Of a stretch of DNA of 64,000 nt, positions 17,785 through 28,250 are shown one piece after another; within the stretch, counting starts at the first letter, position 1; each line of letters opens with the position of its first letter. The stretch is from Pseudothauera rhizosphaerae (GTDB lineage: Bacteria > Pseudomonadota > Gammaproteobacteria > Burkholderiales > Rhodocyclaceae), in assembly GCF_004801305.1 (NCBI RefSeq), contig NZ_SSOD01000009.1:1-64000 (forward strand), given 5' to 3'. Under the pieces are notes generated by a model that saw only the letters and a list, made by a program, of their open reading frames with translations, was not told where the DNA came from and did not search any database. The translations under genes and the position numbers were made by a program.

Positions 17785-19287
17785 ATGGGCTATCTGCTGA
17801 CCCTGGACCAGGGCACGACCAGTTCCCGGGCGATGGTGTTCGATGCCGAGGGCAGGGTGCGCGGCGTCGCCCAGCGCGAATACGTCCAGCACTATCCGCG
17901 CCCGGGCTGGGTGGAGCACGATCCGCAGGACATCCTCGCCACCCAGTTCGACTGTGCCCGCCAGGTGCTGGCCGACACGGGCGTCACCGCGGCCGAACTG
18001 GCCGGCATCGGCATCACCAACCAGCGCGAGACCTCGTTGCTGTGGGAGCGCGCCAGCGGTCGCGCGCTGGCCCCGGCCATCGTGTGGCAGGACCGCCGTA
18101 CTGCCGCCGCCTGCGAGCGCCTGCGGGCGCAGGGGCTGGCACCTCTGGTGCGCGAGCGCACCGGCCTGGAGCTGGACCCCTATTTTTCCGCCACCAAGCT
18201 CGCCTGGCTGCTGGACCACGTGCCCGGCGCGCGGGCACGTGCGGAAGCCGGGGAGCTCGCCTTCGGCACGGTGGATAGCTGGCTGGTCTGGCATCTCACC
18301 GGCGGGCGGCTGCATGTCACCGACTGCAGCAACGCCTCGCGCACCCTGCTCTACGACATCCACCGTGGCGACTGGGACGCCGAGCTGTGCGCCGCGCTGG
18401 GCATTCCGCCCGCCCTGTTGCCGCACGTGGTGGACAGCATCGGCGTGTGCGGCGAGACCGACCCGGCCGTGCTCGGCGCGGCGGTGCCCATCGCCGGCAT
18501 CGCGGGCGACCAGCAGGCCGCCACCTTCGGCCAGGCCTGCTTCGCGCCTGGCATGGCGAAGAACACCTATGGCACGGGCTGCTTCCTGGTGATGAACACC
18601 GGCAGCCGGCCGGTGACCTCCAGCCACCGCCTGCTGACGACGGTGGGATGGCGCGGACGGGGGCTCGTCGCCTATGCGCTGGAAGGCAGCATCTTCATGG
18701 GCGGCGCCATCGTCCAGTGGCTGCGGGACGGCCTCGGCCTGATCCGCAGCGCGGCCGAGATCGAGGCGCTCGCCGCCAGCGTGCCGGACAGCGGCGGCGT
18801 GGTGCTGGTGCCGGCCTTCACCGGACTGGGCGCACCCTGGTGGGACGCCTATGCCCGCGGCACGCTGATCGGGCTGACCCGCGGCAGCACGGCGGCCCAC
18901 GTGGCGCGCGCCGCGCTGGAAGCCATCGCCCTGCAGACGGTGGACCTGGTCGAGGCGATGAAGGGCGACGGCGCCGCGCCCCTCACCGAACTGCGCGTGG
19001 ACGGCGGCGCGGCGGCCAACGACCTGCTGATGCAGATCCAGGCCGACCTGCTCGGCGTGCCGGTGGTGCGTTCGCGCATGCTGGAAACCACCGCCCTGGG
19101 CGCCGCCTGCATGGCCGGGCTGGGGGTGGGGATGTGGAGCGGCACGGACGAGCTGACCGCGCGCTGGCAGGCCGAACGGCGCTTCGAGCCGGCACAGCCG
19201 GCGGCCCGCTGCGAGGCCCTTCGGGCGCGCTGGCACCGCGCCGTCGAGCGCAGCCGTGGTTGGGCCGAGGAGGACGAGGAAGGATGA
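17785..19287 (+). CDS. glpK: Glycerol kinase
   Basis: The 500-aa FGGY-family kinase phosphorylates glycerol to sn-glycerol-3-phosphate. Key segments are [16 protein letters not shown], the glycerol-binding GITNQRET and IVWQDRRT, and the ATP-binding [11 protein letters not shown] and KNTYGTGCF. Cggga upstream of the ATG at 17785 is a fair ribosome site. Its stop overlaps the glpD start (ATGA), so the two glycerol-degradation steps are co-translated. No glpF or glpR gene is adjacent. Confidence 0.96.
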   Translation: MGYLLTLDQGTTSSRAMVFDAEGRVRGVAQREYVQHYPRPGWVEHDPQDILATQFDCARQVLADTGVTAAELAGIGITNQRETSLLWERASGRALAPAIVWQDRRTAAACERLRAQGLAPLVRERTGLELDPYFSATKLAWLLDHVPGARARAEAGELAFGTVDSWLVWHLTGGRLHVTDCSNASRTLLYDIHRGDWDAELCAALGIPPALLPHVVDSIGVCGETDPAVLGAAVPIAGIAGDQQAATFGQACFAPGMAKNTYGTGCFLVMNTGSRPVTSSHRLLTTVGWRGRGLVAYALEGSIFMGGAIVQWLRDGLGLIRSAAEIEALAASVPDSGGVVLVPAFTGLGAPWWDAYARGTLIGLTRGSTAAHVARAALEAIALQTVDLVEAMKGDGAAPLTELRVDGGAAANDLLMQIQADLLGVPVVRSRMLETTALGAACMAGLGVGMWSGTDELTARWQAERRFEPAQPAARCEALRARWHRAVERSRGWAEEDEEG

Positions 19288-20834
19288 GTCCTCCGGCCGA
19301 TCTCTCCCGCGCGGTCCTGCTCGGCCGCCTGGCTGAGGCGCGGGTCTGGGACGTGGTGGTGATCGGCGGCGGCTCCACCGGGCTGGGCTGCGCGGTCGAT
19401 GCCGCGGCGCGCGGCTACGCCACGCTGTTGCTTGAGGCGCACGATTTCGCCAAGGGCACCAGCTCGCGCGCCACCAAGCTGATCCACGGCGGCGTGCGCT
19501 ATCTCGCCCAGGGCAATCTGCCGCTGGTGCGCGAGGCGCTCGCCGAACGGGCCGTTCTGCTCGCCAACGCGCCGCATCTGGTGCATCCGCAGCGTTTCGT
19601 GGTGCCGGCCTACCACTGGTACGACAGGCCGATGCTGGGCGTGGGTCTGGGCCTTTACGACCTGCTCGCCGGCGCCCGCGGCCTCGGCCGCTGCCGCGTG
19701 CTCGACCCGGCGCGCACGGTGGCGGCCCTGCCCACCGTCAATCCGCAGGGGCTGTGCGGCGGCATCGCCTACTGGGACGCGCGCTTCGACGATGCGCGCA
19801 TGGCTGTGGCGCTGATGCGCACGCTCCTCGATCTTGGCGGGCTCGCCCTCAACCACATGCCGGTGCAGGGGCTGATGGTCGAGGATGGCAAGGTGCGCGG
19901 CGTGCACGCGGTCGACGGGGAGACCGGCACGGCCTTCAAGGTGGCGGCCCGCGTGGTGATCAACGCCACCGGCGTGTGGGCCGACGCCGTGCGGCGCTGG
20001 GAACGCCCCCGGGCGCCGGCGCTGCTGCGCCCCAGCCAGGGCGTGCATGTGGTGGTCGGGCACGAATTCCTGCCCGGCACCGATGCCATGCTGGTGCCCA
20101 GGACCGAGGACGGCCGGGTGCTGTTTGCGATTCCGTGGCAGGGCCGCGTGCTGCTCGGCACCACCGATACGCCGCGCCCGGACCTGCCGCTGGAGCCGCG
20201 GCCGCTGGAGGGCGAGGTGGATTTCATCCTCGCCACCGCGGGGCGTTACCTCGCCCGTGCGCCCACGCGTGCGGACGTGACCAGTGTGTTCGTCGGCCTG
20301 CGCCCGCTGATCGGCGCCGGCGACGCCTCGCCCACCCGCAGCCTGTCGCGAGAACATGTGATCGAAGTCTCGTCCGGCGGACTGGTCAGCATCACCGGCG
20401 GCAAATGGACTACCTACCGTCACATGGGGGCGGATGCGGTGGACAGCGCGCGTTCGGTGGCTGGCCTGCCGGCGCGGGATTCGGTGACCGCAGACCTGCG
20501 CCTGCACGGCACGACCGCCGGCCCCAGCGACGACCCCTACGGCAGCGACCGCGCCGAGGTGCAAGCGCTGCCCGGCGCCGGCATTCCCATCCTAGACGGG
20601 TTGGACCTGAGCGAGGCCGAGGTGCGCTTCGCCGTGCGCCGCGAACTGGCGCGCACCGTGGAGGACGTGCTGGCGCGCCGCCACCGGGCCCTGTTCGTCG
20701 ATGCCGCGCTGGCCGCCGCGGCCGCGCCGCGGGTGGCCGCCCTGCTGGCGGAGGAGTTGGAGCGCGACGAAGCCTGGGCCGCCGCCCAGGTGGCGGCGTT
20801 CGAGGCCCTGGCGGCGGGTTACCGGCTGGCCTGA
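19284..20834 (+). CDS. glpD: Aerobic glycerol-3-phosphate dehydrogenase
   Basis: The 516-aa membrane-associated flavoenzyme oxidises glycerol-3-phosphate to dihydroxyacetone phosphate and passes electrons to quinone. The FAD-binding Rossmann motif is [18 protein letters not shown] near residues 24-41. The family signatures [15 protein letters not shown] and [11 protein letters not shown] follow. The start overlaps glpK by 4 bases. The 3' end overlaps the end of the convergent histidine kinase gene by 16 bp, so the two transcripts are complementary at their ends. Confidence 0.96.
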   Translation: MSPPADLSRAVLLGRLAEARVWDVVVIGGGSTGLGCAVDAAARGYATLLLEAHDFAKGTSSRATKLIHGGVRYLAQGNLPLVREALAERAVLLANAPHLVHPQRFVVPAYHWYDRPMLGVGLGLYDLLAGARGLGRCRVLDPARTVAALPTVNPQGLCGGIAYWDARFDDARMAVALMRTLLDLGGLALNHMPVQGLMVEDGKVRGVHAVDGETGTAFKVAARVVINATGVWADAVRRWERPRAPALLRPSQGVHVVVGHEFLPGTDAMLVPRTEDGRVLFAIPWQGRVLLGTTDTPRPDLPLEPRPLEGEVDFILATAGRYLARAPTRADVTSVFVGLRPLIGAGDASPTRSLSREHVIEVSSGGLVSITGGKWTTYRHMGADAVDSARSVAGLPARDSVTADLRLHGTTAGPSDDPYGSDRAEVQALPGAGIPILDGLDLSEAEVRFAVRRELARTVEDVLARRHRALFVDAALAAAAAPRVAALLAEELERDEAWAAAQVAAFEALAAGYRLA

Positions 20835-22159
20835 GGGCGGGCGCCGCCCAGCAGCGTCACGGTGGCGAGCAGCCCGCCGTCAGGGTGGTTCGCCAGGCTC
20901 ACTTCGCCGCCCTGGGCGCGCAGCAGGTTGCGCGCGATGGCGAGCCCGAGGCCGGTGCCGCCGGTTTCCCGGTTGCGCGAGGACTCGGTGCGGTAGAAGG
21001 GTTCGAATACCTTTTCCAGCTCCTCGGCGGGCAGGCCGGGGCCGTGGTCGTGGATGTGCAGGACGGTGTTTTTCGCCGTCTGTTCCACGTCGATATCCAC
21101 GCGTTCGCCGAATTTGATTCCGTTTTCCACCAGATTCCACAAGGCGCGACGCAACGCCACCGGCTGGGCCGGGCAGGGCGCCGCGGCCCGGCCGCTGACC
21201 GCCACGGCCCAGCCCATCTCCGCCGCATCGTTGGCGAGGGCTTCCAGCAGACCGTTGATGTCCACCGGCTGCAGCGGCGCGCTGCTGTCGCGGCTGCGTG
21301 CGTAGTCCAGCCCCTCGCGTATCAGTGCCTGCATGGCGTCGAGGTCGGCCTGGAAGCGGGTGCGCAGATCGTCGTCGTCGACCATTTCGGCGCGCAGGCG
21401 CAGGCGGGTGATGGGTGTCTGCAGATCGTGGGAGATGGCCGCCAGGATGCGCGTGCGTTCGGTGATGTGTTCGCGCACGCGCTGCTGCATCTGGTTGAAC
21501 GCGCCCGCGGCCTGGGCGACTTCGGTGGGGCCGCGGGTGTCCAGCGGCGGGCTGCGGTCGGGTTCCTCGCCGAGCCGGCGCGCGGCCTCCGCCATGCGCG
21601 ACAGGGGCCGGGTGGCGATGCGCACTGCCACCCAGGTCAGCACCAGCACGCCGCCCACCAGAGCGAGTAGGGCGGAGAGCAGCCGTTCCGGCGCTGGTAG
21701 GGAAAACTCCGGCGTGGGCGGAATGCCGGGCAGGCGCACGTGCAGCGGGCTGCCGTCGGCGAGGCGCACGGTGACCAGCAGGGCGCCGTGGGGGCCTTCG
21801 CCGCGGTGATGGACGTAGAGCGCGATGTCGCGCTCGGGCATGGCGGCGCGCAGTGCGGGCACCAGCGGGTGGTTGCGCGGCAGTTCGCGCAGGTGGTCGG
21901 GCAGGGGGCGCAGCGACAGGCGCAGACGGCGGCGGCCCAGTTCCTCGATCCAGCGCTCGCGCTCGGCCGGGCCGAGGCGGTCGAGCACGTCGGCGGTGGC
22001 AGCGATCTGCTGGGCGATGCCTTCGAAGAGCGCGCTGCGTCCGACGCGGTCGCGCTCGCCGACGAAAAGCGCGAAGCTCACCGCCAGCACCAGCGCGATA
22101 CCCACTAACCAGATCAACATGAGGCGGGCGAACAGGCTGCGCGGCAGGGGCAGCTTCAT
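20819..22159 (-). CDS. Sensor histidine kinase (OmpR-partner type)
   Basis: The 446-aa inner-membrane sensor has one membrane helix near residues 12-33, a periplasmic domain, a second helix near 160-180, a HAMP linker, an H-box with phosphoacceptor His244 (AAISHDLQTPITR) and an ATPase domain (NLVENGIKFG, DHGPGLP, GTGLGLAIARN). The periplasmic part contains two close RELPRNHPLV/RAAMPERDIALY segments with no ligand clue. Its start overlaps the response-regulator stop by 4 bases. The divergent Spy/CpxP-like gene suggests an envelope-stress or cation-sensing role, like CpxA or related systems; this is inferred from context. Confidence 0.9.
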   Translation of the reverse strand: MKLPLPRSLFARLMLIWLVGIALVLAVSFALFVGERDRVGRSALFEGIAQQIAATADVLDRLGPAERERWIEELGRRRLRLSLRPLPDHLRELPRNHPLVPALRAAMPERDIALYVHHRGEGPHGALLVTVRLADGSPLHVRLPGIPPTPEFSLPAPERLLSALLALVGGVLVLTWVAVRIATRPLSRMAEAARRLGEEPDRSPPLDTRGPTEVAQAAGAFNQMQQRVREHITERTRILAAISHDLQTPITRLRLRAEMVDDDDLRTRFQADLDAMQALIREGLDYARSRDSSAPLQPVDINGLLEALANDAAEMGWAVAVSGRAAAPCPAQPVALRRALWNLVENGIKFGERVDIDVEQTAKNTVLHIHDHGPGLPAEELEKVFEPFYRTESSRNRETGGTGLGLAIARNLLRAQGGEVSLANHPDGGLLATVTLLGGARPQASR

Positions 22160-22926
22160 CGGGCCTTCCCTTCCGCGCTGGCGGCGACCGCGCTGACCTC
22201 GCAGGCCAGCACGTAGCCTTCGTTGCGCACGGTCTTGATGATGGCCGGCTCGCGTGCGTTGTCGGCCAGACGCTGGCGCAGGCGGCTCACCAGCAGGTCG
22301 ATGGAGCGGTCGAACACGTCGGCCTCGCGGCCCTGGGTGAGTTCCATCAACTGGTCGCGGCTCAGTACACGCTGCGGGTGGGCGAGGAACACGCCCAGCA
22401 TGCGGTATTCGGCGCCGGACAGGGGCACCACGGTGCCGGCGCTGTCGATCAGGTGGCGGTTCGCCGTATCGAGCCGCCAGTGGGCGAAATGCAGTTCGCG
22501 CGCGTTGGCCGGCGGGGCGGCTTCCAGGTTGGGCGGGAGCGCCCGGGCGCGGCGCAGGATGGCGCGGATGCGGGCGTACAGCTCGCGCGGCACGAAGGGC
22601 TTGGGCAGGTAGTCGTCGGCGCCCATCTCCAGGCCGATGATGCGGTCCATGTCCTCGCCGCGCGCAGTCAGCATCAGGATGGGGATGTTGGCCTGGGGGC
22701 CGCCGCCGGCGCGCAGGTTGCGGCACAGGCTCAGGCCGTCCTCGCCCGGCATCATCAGGTCGAGCACGATCAGGTCGATGCGGTGGCGTTCGAGGGTGGC
22801 CTTCATCTCGCGCCCGTCGGCGGCCGCGGTGCAGCGCAGTCCCTGCTTTTCCAGATAGTCGGCGAGCAGGCTGCGGATCTCGCGGTCGTCGTCTACGATC
22901 AGCACGTGGTCTTGCTGGTTGCTCAT
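22156..22926 (-). CDS. OmpR-family response regulator
   Basis: The 256-aa regulator has a receiver domain with the acidic pocket VDDD near residue 12, phosphoacceptor Asp56 (VLDLMMPGEDG) and the Lys of LPKPF. A winged-helix DNA-binding domain follows (residues about 140-245) with SGAEYRMLGVFL and DRSIDLLVSRLRQRL. It is translationally coupled to the kinase (ATGA overlap). The 195-bp region 22927-23121 separates it from the divergent Spy-like gene and probably holds promoters for both. Confidence 0.93.
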   Translation of the reverse strand: MSNQQDHVLIVDDDREIRSLLADYLEKQGLRCTAAADGREMKATLERHRIDLIVLDLMMPGEDGLSLCRNLRAGGGPQANIPILMLTARGEDMDRIIGLEMGADDYLPKPFVPRELYARIRAILRRARALPPNLEAAPPANARELHFAHWRLDTANRHLIDSAGTVVPLSGAEYRMLGVFLAHPQRVLSRDQLMELTQGREADVFDRSIDLLVSRLRQRLADNAREPAIIKTVRNEGYVLACEVSAVAASAEGKAR

Positions 22927-23121
22927 GGGGCGTTCTCCTTGGCCGGCATATTAAGCCTGCGGCCCTGCGGTTTTGTATCCCAGCGTATCCGCCGCGGGGG
23001 TAGAGACATGGGGGTGCAAAACGGCGGCCTGCGGACAAATGCGGCTTACATCCGGGTGATGAAATGGCTCCGTCGCCCGAGACAGCGGGCGCAAGGAACC
23101 GACAACGGAAAGGAGAACACC

Positions 23122-23679
23122 ATGAAGACCTGGATGAAGACCACCCTGGCTGCCTCCCTGATCGCCATCACCGGCGTGGGTGCCACTGCGGCCCTGGCGC
23201 GCGGCGGCGATTGCGACGGCTTCGGTCCGCACGGCGGCAAGGCCGGCTGGCACCGCGGGGCGCCCGAGGACATGCAGAAGCGCATGGCCGAACGCGCCGA
23301 ATTGCGTCTGGCACGCCTGGAACTGGCGCTCGCGCTCACGCCCCAGCAGCAGCCGGCGTGGAGCGCGTTCAAGAGCACGCTGGCCGGCCAGGCCGAGCGC
23401 ACCTCCGCCGAATGGGCCAAGCGCGCGCAGCAGGAAGCGCCGAAGACCGCGCCCGAACGCCTGCAGCGCGCGGAAGAGCTGGGCAAGCTGCGCCAGGCCG
23501 AGTTGGCCGAGACGCGCAAGGCGGTGGAAAGCTTCTACGCCACGCTGTCGGATGCGCAGAAGAAGGTGTTCGACGCCGATTTCGGCGGCAGGGGGCCCGG
23601 CGGCAAGGGCGGTCACTACGGCGGTCCGCGCGGCGACGGTCCGCGCGACGGCGGCAAGAGGGGCGTTGAGCGCGGCTGA
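23122..23679 (+). CDS. Spy/CpxP-like periplasmic protein (LTxxQ family)
   Basis: The 185-aa protein has a Sec signal peptide (MKTWMKTTLAASLIAITGVG, cleavage probably after ALA) and a helical body with two LTxxQ-type segments (ALTPQQQPAWSAFK and ATLSDAQKKVFDADF). This family includes Spy, an ATP-independent periplasmic chaperone, and CpxP, a sensor inhibitor. The tail is Gly/Arg-rich (GGRGPGGKGG and similar), which is unusual. The ribosome site aaggag is strong. Divergence from an OmpR-type two-component system suggests it is that system's target or feedback partner. Confidence 0.82.
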   Translation: MKTWMKTTLAASLIAITGVGATAALARGGDCDGFGPHGGKAGWHRGAPEDMQKRMAERAELRLARLELALALTPQQQPAWSAFKSTLAGQAERTSAEWAKRAQQEAPKTAPERLQRAEELGKLRQAELAETRKAVESFYATLSDAQKKVFDADFGGRGPGGKGGHYGGPRGDGPRDGGKRGVERG

Positions 23680-23704
23680 ATCCCGGTAGTCGCCCGTTAA
23701 AGCA

Positions 23705-23730
23705 CAAGGCCACCGCATACGGTGGCCTTG
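23705..23730. terminator. Terminator between the Spy-like gene and aceA
   Basis: The perfect 11-bp stem caaggccaccg (23705-23715) and cggtggccttg (23720-23730) with a cata loop lies between convergent genes. It is followed by ttgcgtt on the plus strand, so it probably acts in both directions. Confidence 0.78.
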
Positions 23731-23782
23731 TTGCGTTGTGCTCTGTAGCCTGCCGGCATGGGCCGGCAGGCGCATGCCCGTC

Positions 23783-25096
23783 TTAGTGGAACTGCTCTTC
23801 TTCGGTGGAGCCGGTCAGTGCCTTGACGCTGGACGAGCCGCCCTGGATGACGGTGGTCACATCGTCGAAGTAGCCGGCGCCGACTTCCTGCTGGTGCGAC
23901 ACGAAGGTGTAGCCTTGGTCACGGGCGGCGAATTCCGGTTGCTGAACCTGTTCCACGTAGTGCTTCATGCCTTCGCCGCGGGCGTAGTCGTGCGCGAACT
24001 TGAAGGTATTGAACCAGTTGATGTGGATGCCGGCCAGGGTGATGAACTGGTACTTGTAGCCCAGCGCCGAGAGTTCGTCCTGGAAGCGGGCGATGGTCTT
24101 GTCGTCCAGGTTCTTCTTCCAGTTGAAGGACGGCGAGCAGTTGTAGGACAGCAGCTTGCCCGGATGGGCGGCCAGCACGGCCTGAGCGAACTCGCGGGCG
24201 AAGCCCAGGTCCGGGGTGCCGGTTTCACACCACACCAGGTCGGCGTAGGGGGCGTAGGCGACGCCGCGGCTGATGGCCTGTTCCAGACCGTTCTTGACGC
24301 GGTAGAAACCTTCCTGGGTGCGTTCGCCGGTCAGGAAGGGCTTGTCGTTGGCGTCGTGGTCGGAGGTCAGCAGGTTGGCAGCCTCAGCGTCGGTACGGGC
24401 CAGGATCAGGGTCGGCACGCCCATGACGTCGGCGGCGAAACGCGCGGCGATCAGCTTTTCGACGGCTTCCTGGGTCGGCACCAGCACCTTGCCGCCCATG
24501 TGGCCACACTTCTTCACCGCGGCGAGCTGGTCTTCGAAGTGCACGCCCGCGGCACCGGCGGCGATCATGTTCTTCATCAGTTCGAAGGCGTTCAGCACGC
24601 CGCCGAAGCCGGCTTCCGCGTCGGCCACGATGGGCAGGAAGTAGTCGACGAATTCCTTGTCGCCCGGGTTGATACCGCGGGACCACTGAATTTCGTCAGC
24701 GCGCTTGAAAGTGTTGTTGATGCGGCGAACCATGGTCGGCACGGAATCGTAGGCGTACAGCGACTGGTCCGGATACATGGTTTCGGAGGTATTGCCGTCG
24801 GCGGCGACCTGCCAGCCGGACAGGTACACGGCTTCCAGGCCGGCCTTGGCCTGCTGCATGGCCTGGCCCGCGGTGATCGCGCCGAAGGCATTCACGTAGC
24901 CCTTCTTGGCGCCGCCGTTGACCTTTTCCCACAGCTTTTGCGCGCCGCGCTGGGCCAGGGTGTATTCGGGCTGCAGGCTGCCGCGCAGGCGGACCACGTC
25001 GGCGGCGGCGTAGCCGCGTTTGGTGCCCTTCCAACGGGGGTTTTCGGCCCAGTCCTTTTCGAGGGCGGCGATTTGCTGTTCGCGGGTCAGAGTCAT
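23783..25096 (-). CDS. aceA: Isocitrate lyase
   Basis: The 437-aa enzyme splits isocitrate into glyoxylate and succinate, the first glyoxylate-bypass step needed for growth on acetate or fatty acids. The active-site loop [17 protein letters not shown] carries the catalytic Cys. [22 protein letters not shown] and [12 protein letters not shown] are other conserved blocks. Length matches E. coli AceA. Malate synthase is not in the window. The gene has its own AT-rich promoter region upstream and stands alone. AceK and its target Icd lie about 8-13 kb away. Confidence 0.98.
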   Translation of the reverse strand: MTLTREQQIAALEKDWAENPRWKGTKRGYAAADVVRLRGSLQPEYTLAQRGAQKLWEKVNGGAKKGYVNAFGAITAGQAMQQAKAGLEAVYLSGWQVAADGNTSETMYPDQSLYAYDSVPTMVRRINNTFKRADEIQWSRGINPGDKEFVDYFLPIVADAEAGFGGVLNAFELMKNMIAAGAAGVHFEDQLAAVKKCGHMGGKVLVPTQEAVEKLIAARFAADVMGVPTLILARTDAEAANLLTSDHDANDKPFLTGERTQEGFYRVKNGLEQAISRGVAYAPYADLVWCETGTPDLGFAREFAQAVLAAHPGKLLSYNCSPSFNWKKNLDDKTIARFQDELSALGYKYQFITLAGIHINWFNTFKFAHDYARGEGMKHYVEQVQQPEFAARDQGYTFVSHQQEVGAGYFDDVTTVIQGGSSSVKALTGSTEEEQFH

Positions 25097-25220
25097 GTCG
25101 ATTCCTTACTGGCTGACGATGGATCGGGTGGGGAGGTCTGCCTGCCGGCCGTGGCCGGAAGCGTTCTCTTCGTCTCGGTGCCCTGCGGAATGCGGCCGGC
25201 AAGGCATCGAACGCCAAAAC

Positions 25221-25249
25221 AGTATAGGAAGAATCTGGCTCTGCAACAA
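25221..25249 (-). promoter_or_regulatory. Predicted sigma-70 promoter of aceA
   Basis: On the minus strand TTGTTG (plus 25244-25249) and TATACT (plus 25221-25226) are separated by exactly 17 bases, a good sigma-70 match. It lies about 125 bp upstream of the aceA start, leaving a long 5' leader. Confidence 0.62.
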
Positions 25250-25330
25250 TGGGTCTTATATAAGATATAAGAAAAAAATTCTACATATTAAACAGTGTGT
25301 TGTGAACGTGTTTTCACTATAAGAAACGAA
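25250..25330. promoter_or_regulatory. AT-rich putative operator region upstream of aceA
   Basis: This short stretch is strikingly AT-rich against a GC-rich background. It contains the palindrome cttatataag (25255-25264) and the inverted repeat gtgaa-N6-ttcac (25302-25317), both just upstream of the predicted aceA promoter. They are candidate activator or repressor sites; no specific regulator is identified. The region also covers the 3' flank of the rraA-like gene. Confidence 0.4.
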
Positions 25331-25387
25331 AACCGACTCTGTGAAATGGTGAACTGGTGCGCCGCACAGCGGCGGCGCCGTTCCGGG

Positions 25388-25867
25388 TCAGAGCAGGCCC
25401 TGCTCGGCGACGATCACGCCGTCCTCGTCCGCATAGACGTGATGCCCCGGCACGAAGGTGACGCCGCCGAAGGTAACGGGGATGTCGCGCTCGCCCACGC
25501 CGCGCTTGATGCTCTTCAGCGGGTGGGTGGCCAGCGCGAAGGCGCCGATGTCCATGCCGCCGATGGCCTTCGAGTCGCGGATGCAGCCATATACGATGAC
25601 GCCGGCCCAGCCGTTCTTGACCCCCAGCAAGGCGAGTTGGTCGCCCACCAGCGCGCAGCGCAGCGAGCCACCGCCGTCGATCACCAGCACGCGGCCCTCG
25701 CCGGGGCCTTCCAGCGCGGTGCGTACCAGCGAGTTGTCCTCGAAGACCTTCAGCGTGGCAATCGGGCCGCCGAAAGCGGTGCGTCCGCCGTAGCTGCGGA
25801 ACAGGGGGGCGACTACGTGCACGCGGCCTTCGTTGGCGTCGCACAGGTCGGCGGTCTGGATGTCCAT
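25388..25867 (-). CDS. rraA: RraA-family protein (RNase E inhibitor-like / HMG aldolase-like)
   Basis: The 159-aa protein belongs to the RraA/MenG-like family. Some members bind RNase E and reduce its activity; others are class II 4-hydroxy-4-methyl-2-oxoglutarate/oxaloacetate aldolases. Conserved parts are [10 protein letters not shown] at the start, [20 protein letters not shown] and [18 protein letters not shown]. The latter contains the Arg-Asp pair used in the aldolase site, so catalytic activity is possible. The start at 25867 matches the family. It is followed by about 290 bp without a gene that holds the aceA promoter region. Confidence 0.88.
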   Translation of the reverse strand: MDIQTADLCDANEGRVHVVAPLFRSYGGRTAFGGPIATLKVFEDNSLVRTALEGPGEGRVLVIDGGGSLRCALVGDQLALLGVKNGWAGVIVYGCIRDSKAIGGMDIGAFALATHPLKSIKRGVGERDIPVTFGGVTFVPGHHVYADEDGVIVAEQGLL

Positions 25868-25919
25868 GGCATCTCCCGGGAGGGTTGAGGGATACGCGGA
25901 TGATAAACCAGCCGCCAGC

Positions 25920-25952
25920 ACAAAAAGGAAGCGGCCCATTGCGGGCCGCTTC
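25920..25952 (-). terminator. Intrinsic terminator of the clpS-clpA operon
   Basis: The stem gaagcggccc (25928-25937) and gggccgcttc (25943-25952) is followed, reading the minus strand, by a run of T residues (plus strand aaaaa at 25922-25926). It ends transcripts from clpA before the rraA-like gene. Confidence 0.85.
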
Positions 25953-25973
25953 GTGGCGCGGGATGGGGCGCGG

Positions 25974-28250
25974 TCAGACGGTGGCGACCTCTTCCTCGTC
26001 GAAGGAGAGCTTCACCTTGCCGTCGTCGTCCAGGTCGATGGTCACCTTGCCGCCATTGACTAGGCGCCCGAACAGCAGTTCGTCGGCCAGCGCGGAGCGG
26101 ATGGTGTCCTGGATCAGGCGGGCCATCGGGCGCGCACCCATCAGCGGATCGAAGCCGTTTTCGGCCAGCCAGGCCTTGAGCTCGTCGGTGAAGTGGGCTT
26201 CCACCTTCTTCTCGTGCAACTGGCCTTCCAGCTCGATGAGGAACTTGTCCACCACCCGCATGATGATCTCGTTGTCCAGCGCCTTGAAGGAGATCGTGGC
26301 ATCCAGCCGGTTGCGGAACTCGGGCGAGAACATGCGCTTGATCTCCGCCATCTCGTCGCCCACCTCGCGCTTGGCGGAGAAGCCGATCACCGCCTTCTGC
26401 ATGGCCTCGGCGCCCGCGTTGGTGGTCATGATGATGATCACGTTGCGGAAATCCGCCTGCCGGCCGTTGTTGTCGGTCAGCGTGCCGTGGTCCATGACCT
26501 GCAGCAGGATGTTGTAGATGTCCGGATGCGCCTTCTCGATCTCGTCCAGCAGCAGCACGCAATGCGGCTTCTTGGTGATCGCTTCGGTGAGCAGCCCGCC
26601 CTGGTCGAAACCGACGTATCCCGGCGGTGCGCCGATCAGCCGGCTCACGGCGTGGCGCTCCATGTACTCCGACATGTCGAAGCGCACCAACTCGATGCCG
26701 AGCGTATAGGCGAGCTGGCGAGCGACCTCGGTCTTGCCTACACCGGTGGGGCCGGAGAACAGGAAGGAGCCGATGGGCTTGGCCGGGTTGCCCAGGCCGG
26801 AGCGCGACATCTTGATGGCCTTGGCGAGCGCCTCGATGGCTTCGTCCTGGCCGAACACCACGTTCTTCAGATCCCGGTCCAGCGTCTTCAGCGCGGCCTT
26901 GTCGTCGTTGGACACGGTGCGCGGCGGGATGCGCGCGATCTTGGCGACGATCTCCTCGATCTCGTTCTTGCCGATGGTCTTCTTCTGCCGGGATTTGGGC
27001 AGGATGCGCTGGGCCGCACCGGCCTCGTCGATGACGTCGATGGCCTTGTCCGGCAGGTGACGGTCGTTGATGTATTTGGCCGACAGTTCCGCCGCGCTCG
27101 ACAGGGCCGCGGTGGAATACTTGATGCCATGGTGCTCCTCGAAGCGGCTCTTGAGTCCCTTGAGGATTTCCACCGTCTCGGCCACGGTCGGCTCGACCAC
27201 GTCGATCTTCTGGAACCGGCGCGACAACGCGTGATCCTTCTCGAAGATCTGGCGGTATTCGGTGTAGGTGGTCGCGCCGATGCACTTCAATTGGCCGGAG
27301 GAGAGCGCCGGCTTGAGCAGGTTGGACGCATCCAGCGTGCCGCCCGAGGCCGCACCCGCGCCGATCAGGGTGTGGATCTCGTCGATGAACAGGATGGCGT
27401 TCTGGTGCTCGACCAGTTGCTTGAGCACCGCCTTCAGGCGCTGTTCGAAGTCGCCGCGGTACTTGGTGCCGGCCAGCAGGGCGCCCATGTCGAGTGCATA
27501 GACCTGGGCGTCTTCGAGGATTTCCGGCACCCGGCCTTCCACGATGCGGCGCGCCAGGCCTTCAGCGATGGCGGTCTTGCCGACGCCGGCCTCGCCGACC
27601 AGCAGCGGATTGTTCTTGCGCCGCCGGCACAGGGTCTGGATGACGCGCTCGACTTCCTTCTCGCGTCCGATCAGCGGATCGATCTTGCCCACCAGCGCCT
27701 GCTGGTTGAGGTTCTGCGTGTAGTTTTCCAGCGCACCGCCGGCGGACTGGGGTTCCTGCTCCTGCTCGCCCTGTTCCGCGGGCTCGCTCCGGTTTGGTGC
27801 GCTCGCACCGTGCTGGGGCGTCTTGGCAATGCCATGGGAGATGTAGTTCACCACGTCCAGACGCGAGATGTTCTGCCGTTGCAGGAAGTACACCGCGTGG
27901 GAATCCTTTTCGCCGAAGATGGCCACCAGCACATTGGCGCCGGTGACTTCCTTCTTGCCCGAGGATTGAACGTGGAGGATCGCGCGCTGAATGACGCGCT
28001 GGAAGCCGAGGGTGGGCTGCGTGTCGATTTCGTCGCTGCCTTCCACCTTGGGCGTGTGCTCGTTGATGAAGCCGGTCAGCTCACGGCGCAGTTCGTCGAT
28101 GTTGGCGTTGCAGGCACGCAACACCTCCGCCGCCGACGGATTGTCGAGCAGGGCTAGTAGCAAATGCTCCACGGTGATGAATTCGTGTCGCTTTTGCCTC
28201 GCCTCGACGAAGGCCATGTGCAGGCTGACTTCAAGCTCTTGCGCGATCAT
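25974..28250 (-). CDS. clpA: ATP-dependent Clp protease ATP-binding subunit ClpA
   Basis: The 758-aa AAA+ unfoldase feeds substrates to ClpP. It has an N-domain that binds ClpS (residues about 1-145), and two AAA+ modules with Walker A motifs [15 protein letters not shown] and [15 protein letters not shown] and Walker B motifs [10 protein letters not shown] and [12 protein letters not shown]. Length equals E. coli ClpA. The start follows the clpS stop with no spacer (TGAATG). A long Glu/Gln-rich linker ([17 protein letters not shown]) sits before the first AAA+ module. Confidence 0.97.
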   Translation of the reverse strand: MIAQELEVSLHMAFVEARQKRHEFITVEHLLLALLDNPSAAEVLRACNANIDELRRELTGFINEHTPKVEGSDEIDTQPTLGFQRVIQRAILHVQSSGKKEVTGANVLVAIFGEKDSHAVYFLQRQNISRLDVVNYISHGIAKTPQHGASAPNRSEPAEQGEQEQEPQSAGGALENYTQNLNQQALVGKIDPLIGREKEVERVIQTLCRRRKNNPLLVGEAGVGKTAIAEGLARRIVEGRVPEILEDAQVYALDMGALLAGTKYRGDFEQRLKAVLKQLVEHQNAILFIDEIHTLIGAGAASGGTLDASNLLKPALSSGQLKCIGATTYTEYRQIFEKDHALSRRFQKIDVVEPTVAETVEILKGLKSRFEEHHGIKYSTAALSSAAELSAKYINDRHLPDKAIDVIDEAGAAQRILPKSRQKKTIGKNEIEEIVAKIARIPPRTVSNDDKAALKTLDRDLKNVVFGQDEAIEALAKAIKMSRSGLGNPAKPIGSFLFSGPTGVGKTEVARQLAYTLGIELVRFDMSEYMERHAVSRLIGAPPGYVGFDQGGLLTEAITKKPHCVLLLDEIEKAHPDIYNILLQVMDHGTLTDNNGRQADFRNVIIIMTTNAGAEAMQKAVIGFSAKREVGDEMAEIKRMFSPEFRNRLDATISFKALDNEIIMRVVDKFLIELEGQLHEKKVEAHFTDELKAWLAENGFDPLMGARPMARLIQDTIRSALADELLFGRLVNGGKVTIDLDDDGKVKLSFDEEEVATV

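Noticed and set aside
26193-28157. A 654-residue plus-strand frame opposite clpA
   Set aside because: Antisense shadow of clpA with no recognisable motif or ribosome site.
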